Shown here: positions 1 to 12,729 of the stretch, piece by piece
How the letters are laid out: every line of letters starts with the position of its first letter
Numbering within the stretch: the stretch's first letter is position 1
NCBI GenBank assembly: GCA_026545765.1
Contig: CM048843.1
Span: forward strand, 9,199,501 to 9,263,500
DNA from: Plantago major
Lineage: Eukaryota > Streptophyta > Magnoliopsida > Lamiales > Plantaginaceae
DNA: 64,000 nucleotides
Reading direction: 5' to 3'
Position numbers and translations under genes: made by a program
The notes under the pieces: generated by a model
What the model saw: the letters and a program-made list of their open reading frames with translations, nothing else
Told to the model about the DNA's origin: nothing
Database searches by the model: none

Positions 1-786
1 ATTGAACTAGCCGACTGATGGTGTAAAACAAATTCTGATGTTTAAAGTAAATCGGTGTTTATTTATATAAAATTGGTTGTGTTTGATGTCACAGCACTGC
101 CATTTGAAGTCGAACCATTGCTGTTTTATACTGACCCATATTCTGCATTTCTGCTACCTGGTTTGCCGGGATTCACATGTTTTCAATTTGGCAGCCCAAA
201 ATCCGCATGTTTCCAATTTGATCAAGGCCCATGTTAGTTTCTAGGTAATCTGTTTGCCCGTCTCTCTCTAGTAGGTGGACAATCGGGACGTGTTTTGATG
301 TATACTATGAGGTTGCTTCAGTTGGATTGGACATGATCATTTTGTCATGATCTTAAGATTGACTTGATGAGTGGTGAAAGAAATATTATCTATGATCAAG
401 CTGTAAAACTTTCTTTTTACCAAGACCCCTTCGACTTACAGATGGTAAGACATACGTCATATCTGTCTATTGATTGAGGCTTACTCAATGTTTGGTTATG
501 CTCCATTTCAGTTCTTTCTGTTTGTTTGACGTCAACTTTTCCGATACCAGAAACCATTCCTGCCTTTTCGTCGTCTCTGTGTGTTGTAACTAATTTGGTG
601 ATGTCTGTTTAGTGGATGGATCTGATGCATGAGAATTAGTTCTTTCTAACAATACCAAGAAAACATTTGAAAAGTTTGTATGCATCATTGTTTCGCGGTA
701 TAATGTAAAACTGGCTTCCTCTATCGCTCTCTCACACAGACATTCATACCCACCTTGCTTCTGACAACTTCATTTTCTTGTGTCAG
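1..786 (+). other. Probable intron of the pseudouridine synthase gene
   Basis: No convincing coding exon was found here. The stretch is T-rich and ends in a pyrimidine tract and AG directly before the first recognised exon. It probably belongs to one long intron whose 5' end is outside the window. A short open reading frame near 55-237 has no family resemblance. Confidence 0.45.
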
Positions 787-2168
787 GATGGCATTAGCTT
801 AACAGATAGTACACATAATTCCAAGTGAGTTGTATTTTAATTGGTGCTCTTGAAAGTGGTCTGCTGTCTCTTGGACTATAATGATTGCTAAAATTTATTC
901 CCAGCCGGGGAGGGGACTAGAAATCAACTCTAATTGCACTGCAACTAGCTCCTACTCTTTTGTGTGTGTTTTGTCCATGTCTAAACCTGCTGCTCACATT
1001 ATTTCATCATCAAGTCCATCTACATTGTAGGGAATTCTCATTCACCAATTTGACTGGAGCATATAGACGCGTATTCCAAACACCAAAGGACTTTGAGTGG
1101 TATGTTTGATTGACTTTTTAATTTTTTCCTTGGTCCCTTCATTAAAAGTTGATCATCTTATATCTTAAAATATCTTTTATTTACTACTCTGTAGGGAATT
1201 GATTAAATACACTGATGTCAATATACCACTGGCAGAGACCGATTGGGAAATTATCACCAAGTCAAGTCAAACTTCTTTGGATAATGACTCAGACAACAAA
1301 CAAGGAGTCAAACTTGAACCTTGTTGCAGGCAGAAAGAAGATATGGTTGGTGACAAGATTGACCAATCAACGGGTACTGCAGAAGCACAAAGCGAGAAGG
1401 ACATTGATGTACAAATAAAGGAGCCTCTAGGTGTCTCTAATAATGAGAAAACCCAGATTGCTCTCAAGTTGAGCTTCACACTGCCAGCTTCTTGCTATGC
1501 AACTATGGCCATAAGAGAGCTGCTGAAGACATCAACCTCTGTATGTATCCATTTCCAACTGTTATCACTGTTATTGTTGTCACTATTAGTTTTGTTATTG
1601 TTATTATTATACATAATAGTTTAGATGGTCTAACGGTAGGTAATGCACATTACACTTAGTTTGGGTGGGTCATGGTGCTGTTCTTCCTTATATTTAAGCT
1701 TTATGTGCAAAGTAGGGAAATCCGTTCAACACTTGTGTAGCTGGCGGATCCAAGAGGGGTAATGCTGGGTCAGCTGAACCCCCCCCCCCCCCCCCCCCCC
1801 GGTCCGGATTTTAGATAGTTACAATGATGGAAGTATCAATAAATAATGTAATTAAGTTTTTCCAAGTGGTTATGGAAGCTTGTGACTGACAACCTTCAGG
1901 TTGTGTGTGCTAATGGAGTTCGTTTTTGCTCTTGTTTTTTACGCCCCTAAAATTTCTTTCTAAATCTTGAACCCCCCCCCCCCCCCCCCAATTTTTTTTC
2001 TTTCTTTCTTGGTTTGCCACACAATTAGCTGGTGTGTGGTTCTGGTTCTTCAAGGATCTTCTAACCGTTAGACCGTCTTACACACTTGCACATGTTTCTG
2101 CATGGTTTTGTTTAATGTTTATATATATTTTGCATGGGTAGGTTGCTTTTCACAAGTCACTAAACTAA
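787..2168 (+). CDS. PUS7: TruD/PUS7-type RNA pseudouridine synthase, C-terminal exons only
   Basis: Four exons can be joined in frame: 787-824, 1031-1099, 1195-1540 and 2142-2168 (stop TAA). Each is flanked by AG/GT, and the split codons AA|G and TG|G rebuild Lys and Trp. The joined peptide runs from DGISLTD through YRRVFQTPKDFEWELIKYTD and FTLPASCYATMAIRELLKTS to VAFHKSLN. The last block is the conserved C-terminal signature of eukaryotic TruD-family enzymes, which isomerise uridine to pseudouridine in tRNA and mRNA. The acidic stretch between the conserved blocks is low-complexity and typical of the plant members. The catalytic domain and all upstream exons lie outside the window, because nothing like the expected preceding exon is visible in 1-786. 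Family assignment is from recognition, not a search. The symbol is the family name, not a confirmed orthologue. Confidence 0.85.
1779..1989. repeat. Two homopolymeric C tracts bracketing an intronic insertion
   Basis: The last intron of the pseudouridine synthase gene holds 22 consecutive C (1779-1800) and 18 consecutive C (1972-1989). Both are preceded by a TGAACC-like context. The DNA around them (GGCGGATCCAAGAGGGG on one side, CGCCCCTAAAATTT on the other) resembles the G/C-tract transposon relic at about 40030-40200. Tract lengths may be affected by sequencing slippage. Confidence 0.6.
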
Positions 2169-2790
2169 GAAGAATGGCCGGTCAACTTCGATCTTTCCTT
2201 ACAGAGGTTTCAGCAATCTGAAATGCTGGGCCAGGTAAGATGATCGTATCATGCTTCGATCAGTGTCAATCATCAGAATATCGAATTATCAACCCATTGA
2301 ATTTATTGCGTAGATGGCCTTTCAATGCACAACTTGAACTCCCCCAGCATGTCTCCAAATGGACATCTGCTCCATCAGGGCTTTTAACATGCCGGAAGCA
2401 GGAAACCTGGAAGATTTGTATGTTAGGCTAATATTTCAACATAATGATTGGATGATTTAGCTTATTCGAGAATCAAGCTTGTAACAATTTCTCAAGTTTG
2501 TGTAGAACGATGTTCCAGAAATTAAAATTTGTTGGCAGTTTATTGCATAATTGCCCCACGGTGTTGTACTTCAAACTCTTAGAACCATGTTGGCATGTTG
2601 TACGGTCACCTTTAAACTCTTGGTACTTCACAATACTATTCAGTGTAGCTTTGATGGACTCCTTGTTATGGTCGTGGTCCGTGGATTAGTGTTTCTGCTG
2701 GGAATTGGGTTAGCGAAAATTAAAAAAGAAAAGAAGAATTGCATGGTCTGTTTCACTATTTACTTGTGAATAAATTCAATTTAATCTCGT
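2169..2790 (+). other. 3' UTR of the pseudouridine synthase gene
   Basis: Non-coding, T-rich sequence follows the stop codon. An AATAAA hexamer at 2769-2774 is a candidate polyadenylation signal and would give a UTR of roughly 600 bases. The transcript end is inferred from this signal alone. Confidence 0.4.
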
Positions 2791-3900
2791 GGACGAGTAT
2801 TTGTAATGGTAGTAACTTTTAATTGCACTGGTTAAAATGCAGCTCCTGTGCACTTCTACAAGCCGTGTAGGTGACTTTTTGGCATTATCTTTTTAGCATC
2901 CATTTTTATTGGTGCCATTGTACCCGATTCTCCTCATGTTTTGCAATGTTTGTCAAGTTTCATACTCCCTCAGTACAGGATATGCAGTTTCATACTTCAT
3001 GTGTGAGGAAAATAATCAGTGCTGACTGCTGAGTCAATATCACCTAAAACAGTACTTATCACTCATGAACCAGAAACATTAACAACGGCAAAGACCTGCC
3101 TGGTGCACCAAGCTCAGTCTGATAGAAACATAGAAAAAAAAAAAAATCTGTAGGATAGATCACTTGGAGCAAGGGCGAGAGTGAGATAAGATCATCAAAA
3201 GTGCCAAAGTTTGAAAAACATAGTGAATGCACTAAAGCTAGTTTGATTAGTTACATAAACATATTTTATTAATTTGTACTTAATATGTTTTAAAACATAT
3301 AATTCAAATTAAAAATAATGTGTAACATGTAAATTTCCACGCATATCATATAAAATTATAATAAAAATGCAAATTATGGTAAGGTTTGAAGAAAAATATA
3401 AAATGTAAAATATACTCATTTTAAGAAAAGAGTCGCAACAACACCATGCATGCTTTAAAAGAAACATTGGGGATAAGACCATCGAATTTTCCCTTTAAAA
3501 GTGACTTAGTGTAAGGATAACACACCACTAGCCCACCCACATACAAACACCTTTCTCACACCCATCTATTTAGTGCTCCCTTCATCATTTTTAAAGGTCG
3601 ATCATTTACCACAAATTATGTTTTACTATAATAAAAAATATTAAAAGATGACAAACAAAAGTTAAAGAATCATTAATATAAATTTATTTAGCATTAAATC
3701 ATTATATTTTGAGATTAAAGTTGATTATGGTTGACTGATCGTGGAAATAGATAGCCCTAGTTAGAGCGCCCATTTAGATACCGTTTGAGCGCGTTTTTAT
3801 AATACTAGAAGCGGCGGCAATGAGGTGGGAAGAGGCGATCTAAGGTGATCTGGAGCATTACTAGCACAGCCGTTGGTGTGTTGGTATACTATGCTATATG
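2791..3900. other. AT-rich intergenic DNA
   Basis: No gene, repeat family or long inverted repeat is recognised. The right part (about 3740-3900) leads into the promoter of the CPSF73-II gene. A TATAAT-like motif lies near 3797, with no further support. Confidence 0.4.
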
Positions 3901-4312
3901 TAGTCGTCCATTCAAACTGCAAAAAATCGATTAGGTAAAAGAAGCTCAAAATTTATCCCTGCTTCCTCTTCGCCGTCAGATCTCAACAGCCACCGCTCTG
4001 AGGTTTGCCTCCTCTCCCGCTTCACTTTCCGGTCACAGCGCCTTTCTCTCCTCCTTCGTTCTTTCTTTCCCGTCGAATCATTTCGAATATTCAAGTGAGC
4101 TGCTAAATCGACTTCGACGGTCTAACCTTCCGGCGAACTCCTTCACCCTGGCTGTTATTCTCAACCACCAGAACCAGGTAGTTCTGTTGATTTATTCGAT
4201 TGGCTACGTTGGGTTCTTCTCATCGTCTCTCCGGCCTCCTCTGTTTCCCATTGATTGTTTGCTGGTGAATTCAAGAGCCAGTGATCCACACACCCCTTTC
4301 GTTGTCGTCGTC
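3901..4312 (+). promoter_or_regulatory. 5' leader of the CPSF73-II gene (approximate)
   Basis: A pyrimidine-rich, less AT-rich stretch directly precedes the first coding exon and looks like a plant 5' UTR. The transcription start is not determinable from sequence. There is no ATG-led reading frame of note on the plus strand before 4313. Confidence 0.35.
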
Positions 4313-7300
4313 ATGCCTATTGAATGTCTCGTCTTAGGTAAAAGAACCACTCTTTGCTGGCTTTTTTTAACAGATTGGTTTGCCCGCTACCTGTTTGACT
4401 AATTGACTGAGAGAGTTCTTCACCCTTTTAGAGTTTTTTTTTTTACTTAGTTCGTTTGTGTTGAAGTGAAGTATTGTAAGGAATTAAGCTGTTTCCTGGT
4501 TTTTCTTGATAGACTGTGAAGGAGTGATTACAGAATTTCTTTTACTGGCATTTCAGCCTAAGAAAATGACTGATTGTTTTGTAGGTGCGGGACAAGAGGT
4601 GGGGAAGAGCTGTGCAATTGTGACAATTAAGGGGAAGAGGATAATGTTCGACTGTGGCATGCACATGGGCTATTCCGATGACAGGCGCTACCCTGAATTT
4701 TCAAGGATTCGCAAGTCTAACTCCGGAGACTTCACTGATTCACTTGATTGTGTGATCATCACACATTTCCACTTGGACCACATTGGGGCACTCCCTTATT
4801 TTACTCAAGTTTGTGGTTATAATGGTCCAATTTACATGACGGTAGGTCTTTCTTCACATATGCTCCTAAGGAACAACCCGCCCACCCTTCGTTGAGCACT
4901 TGTGGTTGTGTTTAGACAAACTAATATCATATTCCTAATTTAGTGAAGTTGACCGGTCAGCATGACAAAGTCAACAAAGTTCAGCAGCACTCACTTTAGT
5001 TCAAACTACCCAACTCAACATTTTAAGGAACAGAATCTAGATGTGTGTTTTATGCAGTGAGGTGTATCTCAGGTTTTGTTCTTTAATTTTAAAGAAGTGA
5101 TTCGTGATTGAAATTTTGCTCTAAAAGTTTCGACTACTGTATTTTAACATACATATGCTTTTAACTTTGATTGTTTTGCTCACTGATCAAGACCAGCCCT
5201 TTTATAATGACCAGTCCTATTAATTTCACTTCAGTATCCAACAAAAGCTTTGGGCCCATTAATGCTTGAGGATTACCGAAAGGTGATGGTAGACAGACGG
5301 GGAGAAGAAGAAAAGTTTAGTTACGAGGATATCGTCAACTGTATGAAGAAAGGTAATTGTTTGCAATTTCATTCCTTATATCTGTTCACGTCATTAAGAC
5401 ATTAACTAGTTATTTATTAACTTTCTTTCATCTTCAATTATGACTGTTTTGTATTTGAATTGGTGCAGAACCAGTCAGTTTGAGGTACCAATTTGGGAAC
5501 AACATACCAGCTTTCTATTTATTTAGCACTAACCTCTAAATGTTGTGCACATGTAGACCAAAATTAAGGCTTTGGATGTTCAGCTCAGTAGCTATGTGGA
5601 GTATAGTATAGCACATTCGAGATATCAGCTCACCACCTGATCCTAATCTTCGATAAACTTCATTAAATTGATAAATAGTGAATCTTTCTAGGCGACGAGA
5701 CCAATTAATCTATTCTATTTATTTCTGAATATTTTTTGCGGCAACTTCATTCGGTATATCTAGCCGCGAACTTGGAACCGGAAGCTATCTTTCTGCATCA
5801 ACTAAGCACTAAATCTTGGAGAGTTGTAGTTCAGGAATGAGTGAGTTGAAAAAGAAGGCGCCAAAAGTTTTAGGTTTTAACTATAAGCACTAGAAAAACA
5901 TGCTTGTTTATTTCAGTGGTTATATCACAATCTTCACTTATCTTCTTACTTGTATACTCAGTTTTACCAGCTTCTTTTACTATTTGTATTTCAGTTACTG
6001 CCGTGGATCTGAAGCAGACTGTACATGTTGATAAAGACCTCCAGATCCGTGCTTACTATGCAGGGCATGTAAGAGTTTGTATTACTTTTTGTATCTCTTC
6101 TGTATAAAAATAAATCATTCATTCAGATAATGGGACTTTTGCTAATGAGAAAATTGTAATCCCTTTTCGAACCTATAGAAGCTCACCAGTTGATATATGC
6201 ATCTGAACTGCATTATGTGGTTACAAAACATTTGTCAAACCACAGCATGCACACGCTCCTCGTAGAATGATTCCCTCCAGCATTTGTGATAACATTGCCG
6301 ACCATTTGAAAAAGCTCCACTAAATTTGTGTTTATCCCTTCGCATGGAGGCCTTATAAAGTTGAGTTTATTCCGAATCATTACAAAACTTAAAATCCAGT
6401 ACTTACCCTGTCTTTAGGTCCTAGGAGCTGCTATGTTTTATGCCAAAGTGGGAGATTCAGCCATGGTGTATACAGGGGATTACAATATGTCACCTGACAG
6501 ACATCTTGGAGCTGCTCAAATTGACCGTTTGCAGCTGGACCTTGTTATAACTGAGTAACATCTCTACCTGGGTGTATTTGTATTGTGATTGCTTTTAAAT
6601 ACAGCAAAATCTACCTCTGTTTACGCAACTGTCACACAGGCACTACGCAGGAACAAGTTTTGTTTGCTCGTATATCTGTATGAATGAAGTCATTGCACCA
6701 TAAGTGTCTCCTTTGGTAAGAGATTCAATAGATAGGTCAAATGGAATTTCTGGTTTCCAAAAAAAAAAAAACTTGTCATTATTTGAGAAACTTGCCCATG
6801 TATGAAGTGTACGTACTTGCTTTTAGTCTTGCATATATATTGATTAGATAACTGAAAGACGAGTACAGCAGTGATGAAATTTTCTTCATCTATCTGATGT
6901 GTTCAGATCAAGATTCCAGCACATGTGTACTCATCCATGTATTCTTCGTTTTACTTTGTACTGTGTTTCTGAATATAAATCCAGTTGTGTCTCTGTAAAC
7001 GCATATGGTTCTTCCCCCCTCCCCCACTTGATGATAGTGGATGTATTATGTAGTATATGTTAAAGTACAAGCTTTCTCTGGATGTTTTTGTTGTACAGGT
7101 CAACCTATGCAACGACATACCGCGACTCAAAATATGCTCGGGAGAGGGAATTTCTCCAAGCTGTATGTATCTTCAGTGGTGCTGCCTTTCATTGTTTTTG
7201 CTGTTCGGTATCCTTGTGTTGCTTATTTCTGTGTGTTCACCATTGTAGAATCCTAAAATAAGCAATCACAATCTTCAATGCCATTTATCTTTAAGTATGT

Positions 7301-10300
7301 GTGGTTGACTATTTGATTGTATATGAAAAACTCAGTAGAACCTCTTTGTCGTTTTCTATTGAACTTGTAGCACGACAGCACAGACAAATTCCTTGATACA
7401 ATCAGTTTTAAATGCTAAAGTGTCTTATATTAAGTATTGGTATAAAAACATAAGCCAACAAACATGAATACGGGGAAATGATGCTCCATTAGTGAGATTG
7501 CAGTTGATCCTTAATATGCTTTGGTGAAGGGTTCAGATTGACGTCGTATGATTTCAAAATGATTTGGAATCCCTTTTGCATTTCAACTAAATAAGGATCT
7601 CCTTTCTCTCTTTCTCCTTTTTGTTTCTTTTGAGACTCGTTCGTGGAGTATCTATAGTCTTCCACAATGATTTCTGGGTATTGCATTTTCTGTCTTTATC
7701 AATGCCATCTGTATACCTTAAGCTGCTGAAAACATATTGCTTTCTTTGACATGTCAGATTGTTTCAGGTTCACAATTGTGTTGCTGCTGGTGGAAAAGTG
7801 CTGATTCCAACATTTGCTTTGGGGAGAGCTCAGGTTAAGATACATTTGTTTCCTTTCAGTTCAGTTGACATTTGTTAAGACTTGAGATATAAGTGCGCTC
7901 TACCATAGACATGAAATAGAAGGTTATGGGTTTCTCAATATGAAATAATTGATCCTGAAGGGTTGAAACTCATTTTCTATTTATGTGGTGAATTGGATGT
8001 CAATGTTAATTTGCCACAACATGCAATGTGTGTTACTTATCCTTATTTGATGTCACTCTGGAAATTTAATTCTGGAAGGAATGATTTGTTCTTGTAGTTG
8101 AATTCTACGTACCTGGCCATTATGATGAATCAAGCAACCTGTTCATGAGAGATTCCATTTAACTTTATTCTCTTGTATGACTGCCTCTATGACTACAATT
8201 ATTTTGCCACTTTTCCTTGAGTGAATACATCCACAGGTAGCTAAGTTTGTTTTTTCCTTTAGAATACCTGCAGTTAGCATAAACAAGTTCCTTTTTCTTT
8301 CCTGGCTCATGGTCGACATTGTTTACGCTTTCCATGGGATGGTTATAAGCCTTGGTCACATATTAATGTTTGATGTCAATATCATTATTTCAAGTATATT
8401 AGTATCTTATAAAGAGTTCAAAAGTTAAGTTATGTATGCTGTTAGATGATATAGGTACTCAAAGTTTATATATTTATGATTTAGTGTTCCATTATCAATT
8501 TCTTTAAACTTTAGTGGCTATTGAACAGGAGCTTTGTATGCTGTTAGATGACTACTGGGAGAGGATGAATCTGAAAGTGCCAATATATTTCTCATCAGGT
8601 GCATCCATTTGCTTTTGTTTTTCCAAATCAATTGAATAATGTCACCGTTTTAGGTTTAATCGAGTGTTGGCCACTTATGTCAACTGCAACGAGAGAGCCA
8701 CCCTTTTGTTGTTAAATTGGAGGAGGGGGTGTTTGCACATGTGGAAGGTGTAAACAAAAAAAGGTTTCAAAAGGCTTAGTACTAGGGTCATAAAAGCAAG
8801 AGTTCTGCGCTGCACAAAAGTTTCCCAACAGGAAAAAGAACCCTAGTTCTTGAGTTCTTCCATCTAAACTCCTACCATTCAGTTAATCTGGTCTGTAGTT
8901 TTCTTTTTAGTAAAACAACTATCAAGTTCTTGCCAGAGTAGGAACTTCTTCTGAATAACTTTGTCCTTTTAATCTAGCTAATATTTTGTATTCAACTAAT
9001 TTGTTGGATTTGTTTTCAGGTTTGACTATACAGGCCAATTTATATTATAAAATTCTTATCAACTGGACTAGTCAAAAAGTGAAGGATACTTGCAGTACCC
9101 GGAATGCATTCGACTTCAGAAACGGTAATTCTCAAAACTTTTCTTTCTGAATCGCCTAGAAAAAAACTATTTTCTGAATCACATTATTATTTGGGTAAAC
9201 TTGGTTGGAGAGGCTTCGAGACTAAAACGGATTGAATATAGTCCGACGACTGCATTTTGCTTGAAGCCAATCTCTTGCTAACACCAGTTATCATACCAGG
9301 CTGTCATGTTAAAATAGCAAGACACTGCCAATAATCTAGCATGTGAAGGCACATATACATGATTTTTAATAGGATGCTTCCATTCTTAGAGAGAAAAAAA
9401 ATTACCAGTTGCTAGTGATAAATATTGAGTTGCCAGAAGATTGGAAAATACAGTAGTACAGTTGGTCCACGTACAAGGATTTAGAGTATAAGTTTGGGAT
9501 ATTACTGGAGTGCAGAATTTGGTCTGCTGAATGAACGGCTGAGTTATTATTGGATTAATATAAAAAGGAAAGAGACATGCCTGAGATTATACTATCCACT
9601 AGAATTTATTGCTTGTATGTTTTTCGTGGACTTTGTATAGACACTGTTCTCCTGTAGTGTCCCTTTGATGACTTTAGACAAAATGCTAATGACTAACCAA
9701 GGAATTCGCCTGAATTTTTTGTATATTTGTAATATATGTGCAGCACCAAAATATGTGACTGTTCAGATTTATGTGTATACGTCTACAAGAAAAAACTCAA
9801 ATGTGAATGTTGCAGTCTGCAGCTTCGACCGGTCCTTGATAAATGCTCCGGGACCTTGTGTTCTCTTTGCTACTCCAGGAATGATAAGTGGAGGCTTCTC
9901 GCTTGAAGTGTTTAGGCAGTGGGCTCCATGTGAAGGGAATCTTATTATGCTTCCTGGGTATGATTTTCATTTATTGACATACATGCATGTCCATCACTGA
10001 ATATCTTTTAGGTTCACCAACTTTTTAGGTACTTCAGAGCTTATGATCGATTCATTCCAAATTAACTTCATGACCTTGTGTGGGTGTTAATATAGGTACT
10101 GTGTTGCTGGAACCGTAGGACACAAGTTATTGGCAGCTAAAGTACCCACCCAAATTAATCTCGACCAGGGGACACGAGTTGATGTGCGGTGCCAGGTTCA
10201 TACTTCTCTCACATAACTTTTTTTCAGTCAATATATGCTTCCCTTTCTAAACTATTTGGAAAAATAATTGCCTAGAAGCCAAATTATGCCTAATTTTTGC

Positions 10301-11170
10301 TATATAGAAGCCAAATTAACCAAGTTTCTTTAATTTTCTTGCGTGGTGCGCACATTTATTTTTCTTGGCAAATATCTCCAGATCCATCAACTGTCATTTA
10401 GTCCTCATACCGATGCCAAAGGGATAATGGATCTCGTGAAGTTTCTCTGCCCTAAGCATGTGATTCTTGTTCATGGTGAGAAACCACACATGGTTACTCT
10501 CAAAGAAAAAATACACTCAGAGTTGGGAATCAAATGTTACGATCCTGCAAATAATGAAACTGTGCAAGTTTCTTCAACTCAGTACGTAAGAGCTGGATGC
10601 TCTGATGCATTTCTCGAAAGTTCCTTGTGCCCGAATTTTGAATTCCTACAAGCACACTCAGGAAACGACGATTCCAGTTCAGGTCATTCAAGTATGAGAG
10701 CGGAGCCTTTCCTCAAGGTTTGTGATAAAAGAGTAGCTGAAGGGATTCTAACTGTACAAAAGAACCAAAACCCGAGAATCATGCATAAAAGTGAATTTAT
10801 GGACTACCTGGAATTACAGAAACACGAAGTCAAGTTTGCCTGCTGTTTGCCCCTACACGTGAAGTGCTCAGAAAGCAGCAATGCAAGTCACGTTCTTTCA
10901 ATGCCTGAGAACAGTTCTTTTCTGCATCTGTTACTTGAGAAACTTTCTGAGCAAATTAATGAGTTGACGATTGAAAATTGCGGAGAACATCTACAGATCC
11001 AATCTTTTGTCATTGAAATTTGTTCGAAGGAACAATGCCCTCATAGAATTGCCGGTAGTTTGCACAGAGTACCTAATGCAGTGTATTTATGTTGTTCTTG
11101 GGCACTGGCAGATGAGAAGCTTGCTTGGAGAGTCAATTCTGTACTGAAGAATTTGGAACTCAGACTTTGA
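4313..11170 (+). CDS. CPSF73-II: CPSF73-II / Integrator-11-type RNA endonuclease, complete
   Basis: Metallo-beta-lactamase/beta-CASP nuclease of the kind that cleaves nascent RNA at 3'-end processing. Coding exons: 4313-4337, 4585-4841, 5235-5352, 5995-6068, 6418-6554, 7099-7162, 7768-7833, 8529-8598, 9020-9124, 9816-9957, 10096-10195, 10382-11170. All phases close, giving 648 aa. The start is the ATG in a 25-base exon ([11 protein letters not shown]), which restores the family N-terminus. The in-frame ATG at 4566 is intronic. Metal ligands are in place: HFHLDH at 69-74, H158, GDYN with D179, beta-CASP E204, H395 in SPHTDAKG, and H417 in LVHGEK. The C-terminal 170 residues are divergent, as in plant CPSF73-II. 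No catalytic residue is missing. The plant literature calls this protein CPSF73-II; it is closer to Integrator subunit 11 than to CPSF73-I. Confidence 0.93.
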
Positions 11171-11793
11171 TACAAGAAAACTTCGAAGGCTGTCTCCTCC
11201 ATAGTGCATTGAGCATAGCTGAACTAGTTTTCTGTAGCGTAGCCAACGCCTCTATGAGTTCCTGGGGAACTTGTGTGTGTTTCACTTTTTTATAGATGAT
11301 GTTTATGCCTTCAGTTTATATTCTTTTACGTGTAACTAATCGTCTTATATAAGTATTGAGTTCGAATCTTCAAATGTGATTTCTTTTCTAAATGGAGTTC
11401 GATTATATCACCTTCATAGAATCTGCTTTTTCAAAAGATAATTTACTGCCTTGTAAGGGCTGCAACAAACAGACATATAGGCAAACAAAACATCAAACTA
11501 CAAAAAAGAAATTGTACAGGGGAATGAAACAATGTGATCATCAGAGCAAAATTTAAAGGGTATCTTGCTAAGGCTTGAGACAAACATCCAAAATCATCTT
11601 TACATAGAATAGAATGTGTGTAGAACTGTAAATTATGTATTAAAATGACCAGAATAGAATGTGTACAGGAAACCAAGATAACTTGGCTACTTCATTTTCA
11701 CAAGGAATGAGATACATTCAAGTGACAGATAAGTACACTGAACCTAAGCTGCAGGTTGCTTTCCTAGAATGCACTTTCCTAAACTTTAACTGG
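11171..11793. other. Shared 3' region between convergent genes
   Basis: The 623 bases between the CPSF73-II stop and the stop of the oppositely oriented PAH gene must hold both 3' UTRs. No coding sequence is seen. A stretch at about 11340-11402 recurs diverged near 15515-15577. Confidence 0.6.
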
Positions 11794-12729
11794 TTACTTC
11801 CTTCGAGATGTGCCGTTTTTCCCTTCTTCGGGTCTCTTCCAAAACTCAATGGGAGGAAGATCAGGGTACTTGTCTTCGGACAACTCAGAATGCCAATCCC
11901 ACTCCGGAATTTCAATTTCTTCCTGATGATCATTCCGAACTTGGGCCATCTCCTTATCGGTCCAAAGCATTGATCCTACGTCCGCAATCTTGTAGTCTAA
12001 CTGATCTAAAATTTTCATGGAATCTTCGACTGCCATTATCCTGCTCATACGCTGATCTGCCAAAACCGTACAGCCTTCGAGTTCATCCCTGATACATACG
12101 AGGTCAACTTGAGTAAAGTAATCCGTAACATCAATCTCTTCCTTCATCCTGCCAGTAAGGTTCTGGTTCTCAAGTTTGAGCTTCTCCGCTGCGTCTCTGG
12201 CAGACAACATCCGATGAAACGACAAATCAACAAGATGCATATTGTCCTCCTCCTCACGCAGAATAGCAGATAACTGAGCCTTCAAAGCAGGGTGGCCTTC
12301 CAAGAGTCTAACCAGCTTTCTCTTCTTAACACCGCGAACGGAAGCCTTATTGTATTTCTGGTAAGCCATGATTGCCTTGACAAACTTGAGAAACACGTCC
12401 CAATCAACAGCACGTTCGACTCTGTTGACGAAAGCGAGTGTCTCCCGTAAGGATTTCTTCTGAGAGGAGGAGTGGGGTTTTGGTATGGATTCAGTTGGGG
12501 TTGTGGGATTTGGATTGGGAAGGAAACGTTTGAATCGATGGATGAGATATGGGGTGTTGGTGAAAAGGGAACGAATATCGGATAACAGACGATTCTGATC
12601 GAGATTTTTGGCGTTTCTGAGAATTGATTTGAATTTGCCGAAAGTGCGGGAACTTTCATGGTAATGCTGCTTCACCATGCCTATGAAGAGCTCAGGCTCT
12701 GCTGCTTCAGACCAAGTAAACGACTCCAT
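11794..12729 (-). CDS. Small SIN3-like protein with paired amphipathic helix (PAH) motifs
   Basis: A single uninterrupted 311-aa reading frame. Residues about 13-72 (ELFIGMVKQHY ... SILRNAKNLDQNRLLSDIR ... LIHRFKRFLPNP) have the hydrophobic spacing and the 'h-x-FxxFLP' ending of a PAH domain. PAH is the four-helix fold by which SIN3 co-repressors bind transcription factors. A second copy is visible at about 103-163 (VDWDVFLKFVKAIMAYQKYN ... LVRLLEGHPALKAQLSAIL), where the 'LLEGHP' turn matches SIN3. The rest is a charged, partly helical tail ending in SRRK. Full SIN3 proteins exceed 1000 residues and carry an HDAC-interaction domain; neither is present. The protein may be a stand-alone adaptor or competitor of SIN3, which is inference. 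The intron-free structure could mean an old retrocopy, but the frame is intact. Confidence 0.7.
   Translation of the reverse strand: MESFTWSEAAEPELFIGMVKQHYHESSRTFGKFKSILRNAKNLDQNRLLSDIRSLFTNTPYLIHRFKRFLPNPNPTTPTESIPKPHSSSQKKSLRETLAFVNRVERAVDWDVFLKFVKAIMAYQKYNKASVRGVKKRKLVRLLEGHPALKAQLSAILREEEDNMHLVDLSFHRMLSARDAAEKLKLENQNLTGRMKEEIDVTDYFTQVDLVCIRDELEGCTVLADQRMSRIMAVEDSMKILDQLDYKIADVGSMLWTDKEMAQVRNDHQEEIEIPEWDWHSELSEDKYPDLPPIEFWKRPEEGKNGTSRRK

Noticed and set aside
4506..4895. Open frame beginning with an ATG at 4566 as the CPSF73-II start
   Set aside because: Those first residues come from the intron; the exon at 4313-4337 restores the conserved N-terminus with proper splice sites.
11659..12092. 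Plus-strand frames of 94-104 codons opposite the PAH gene
   Set aside because: They are shadows of the minus-strand coding sequence and show no family features.
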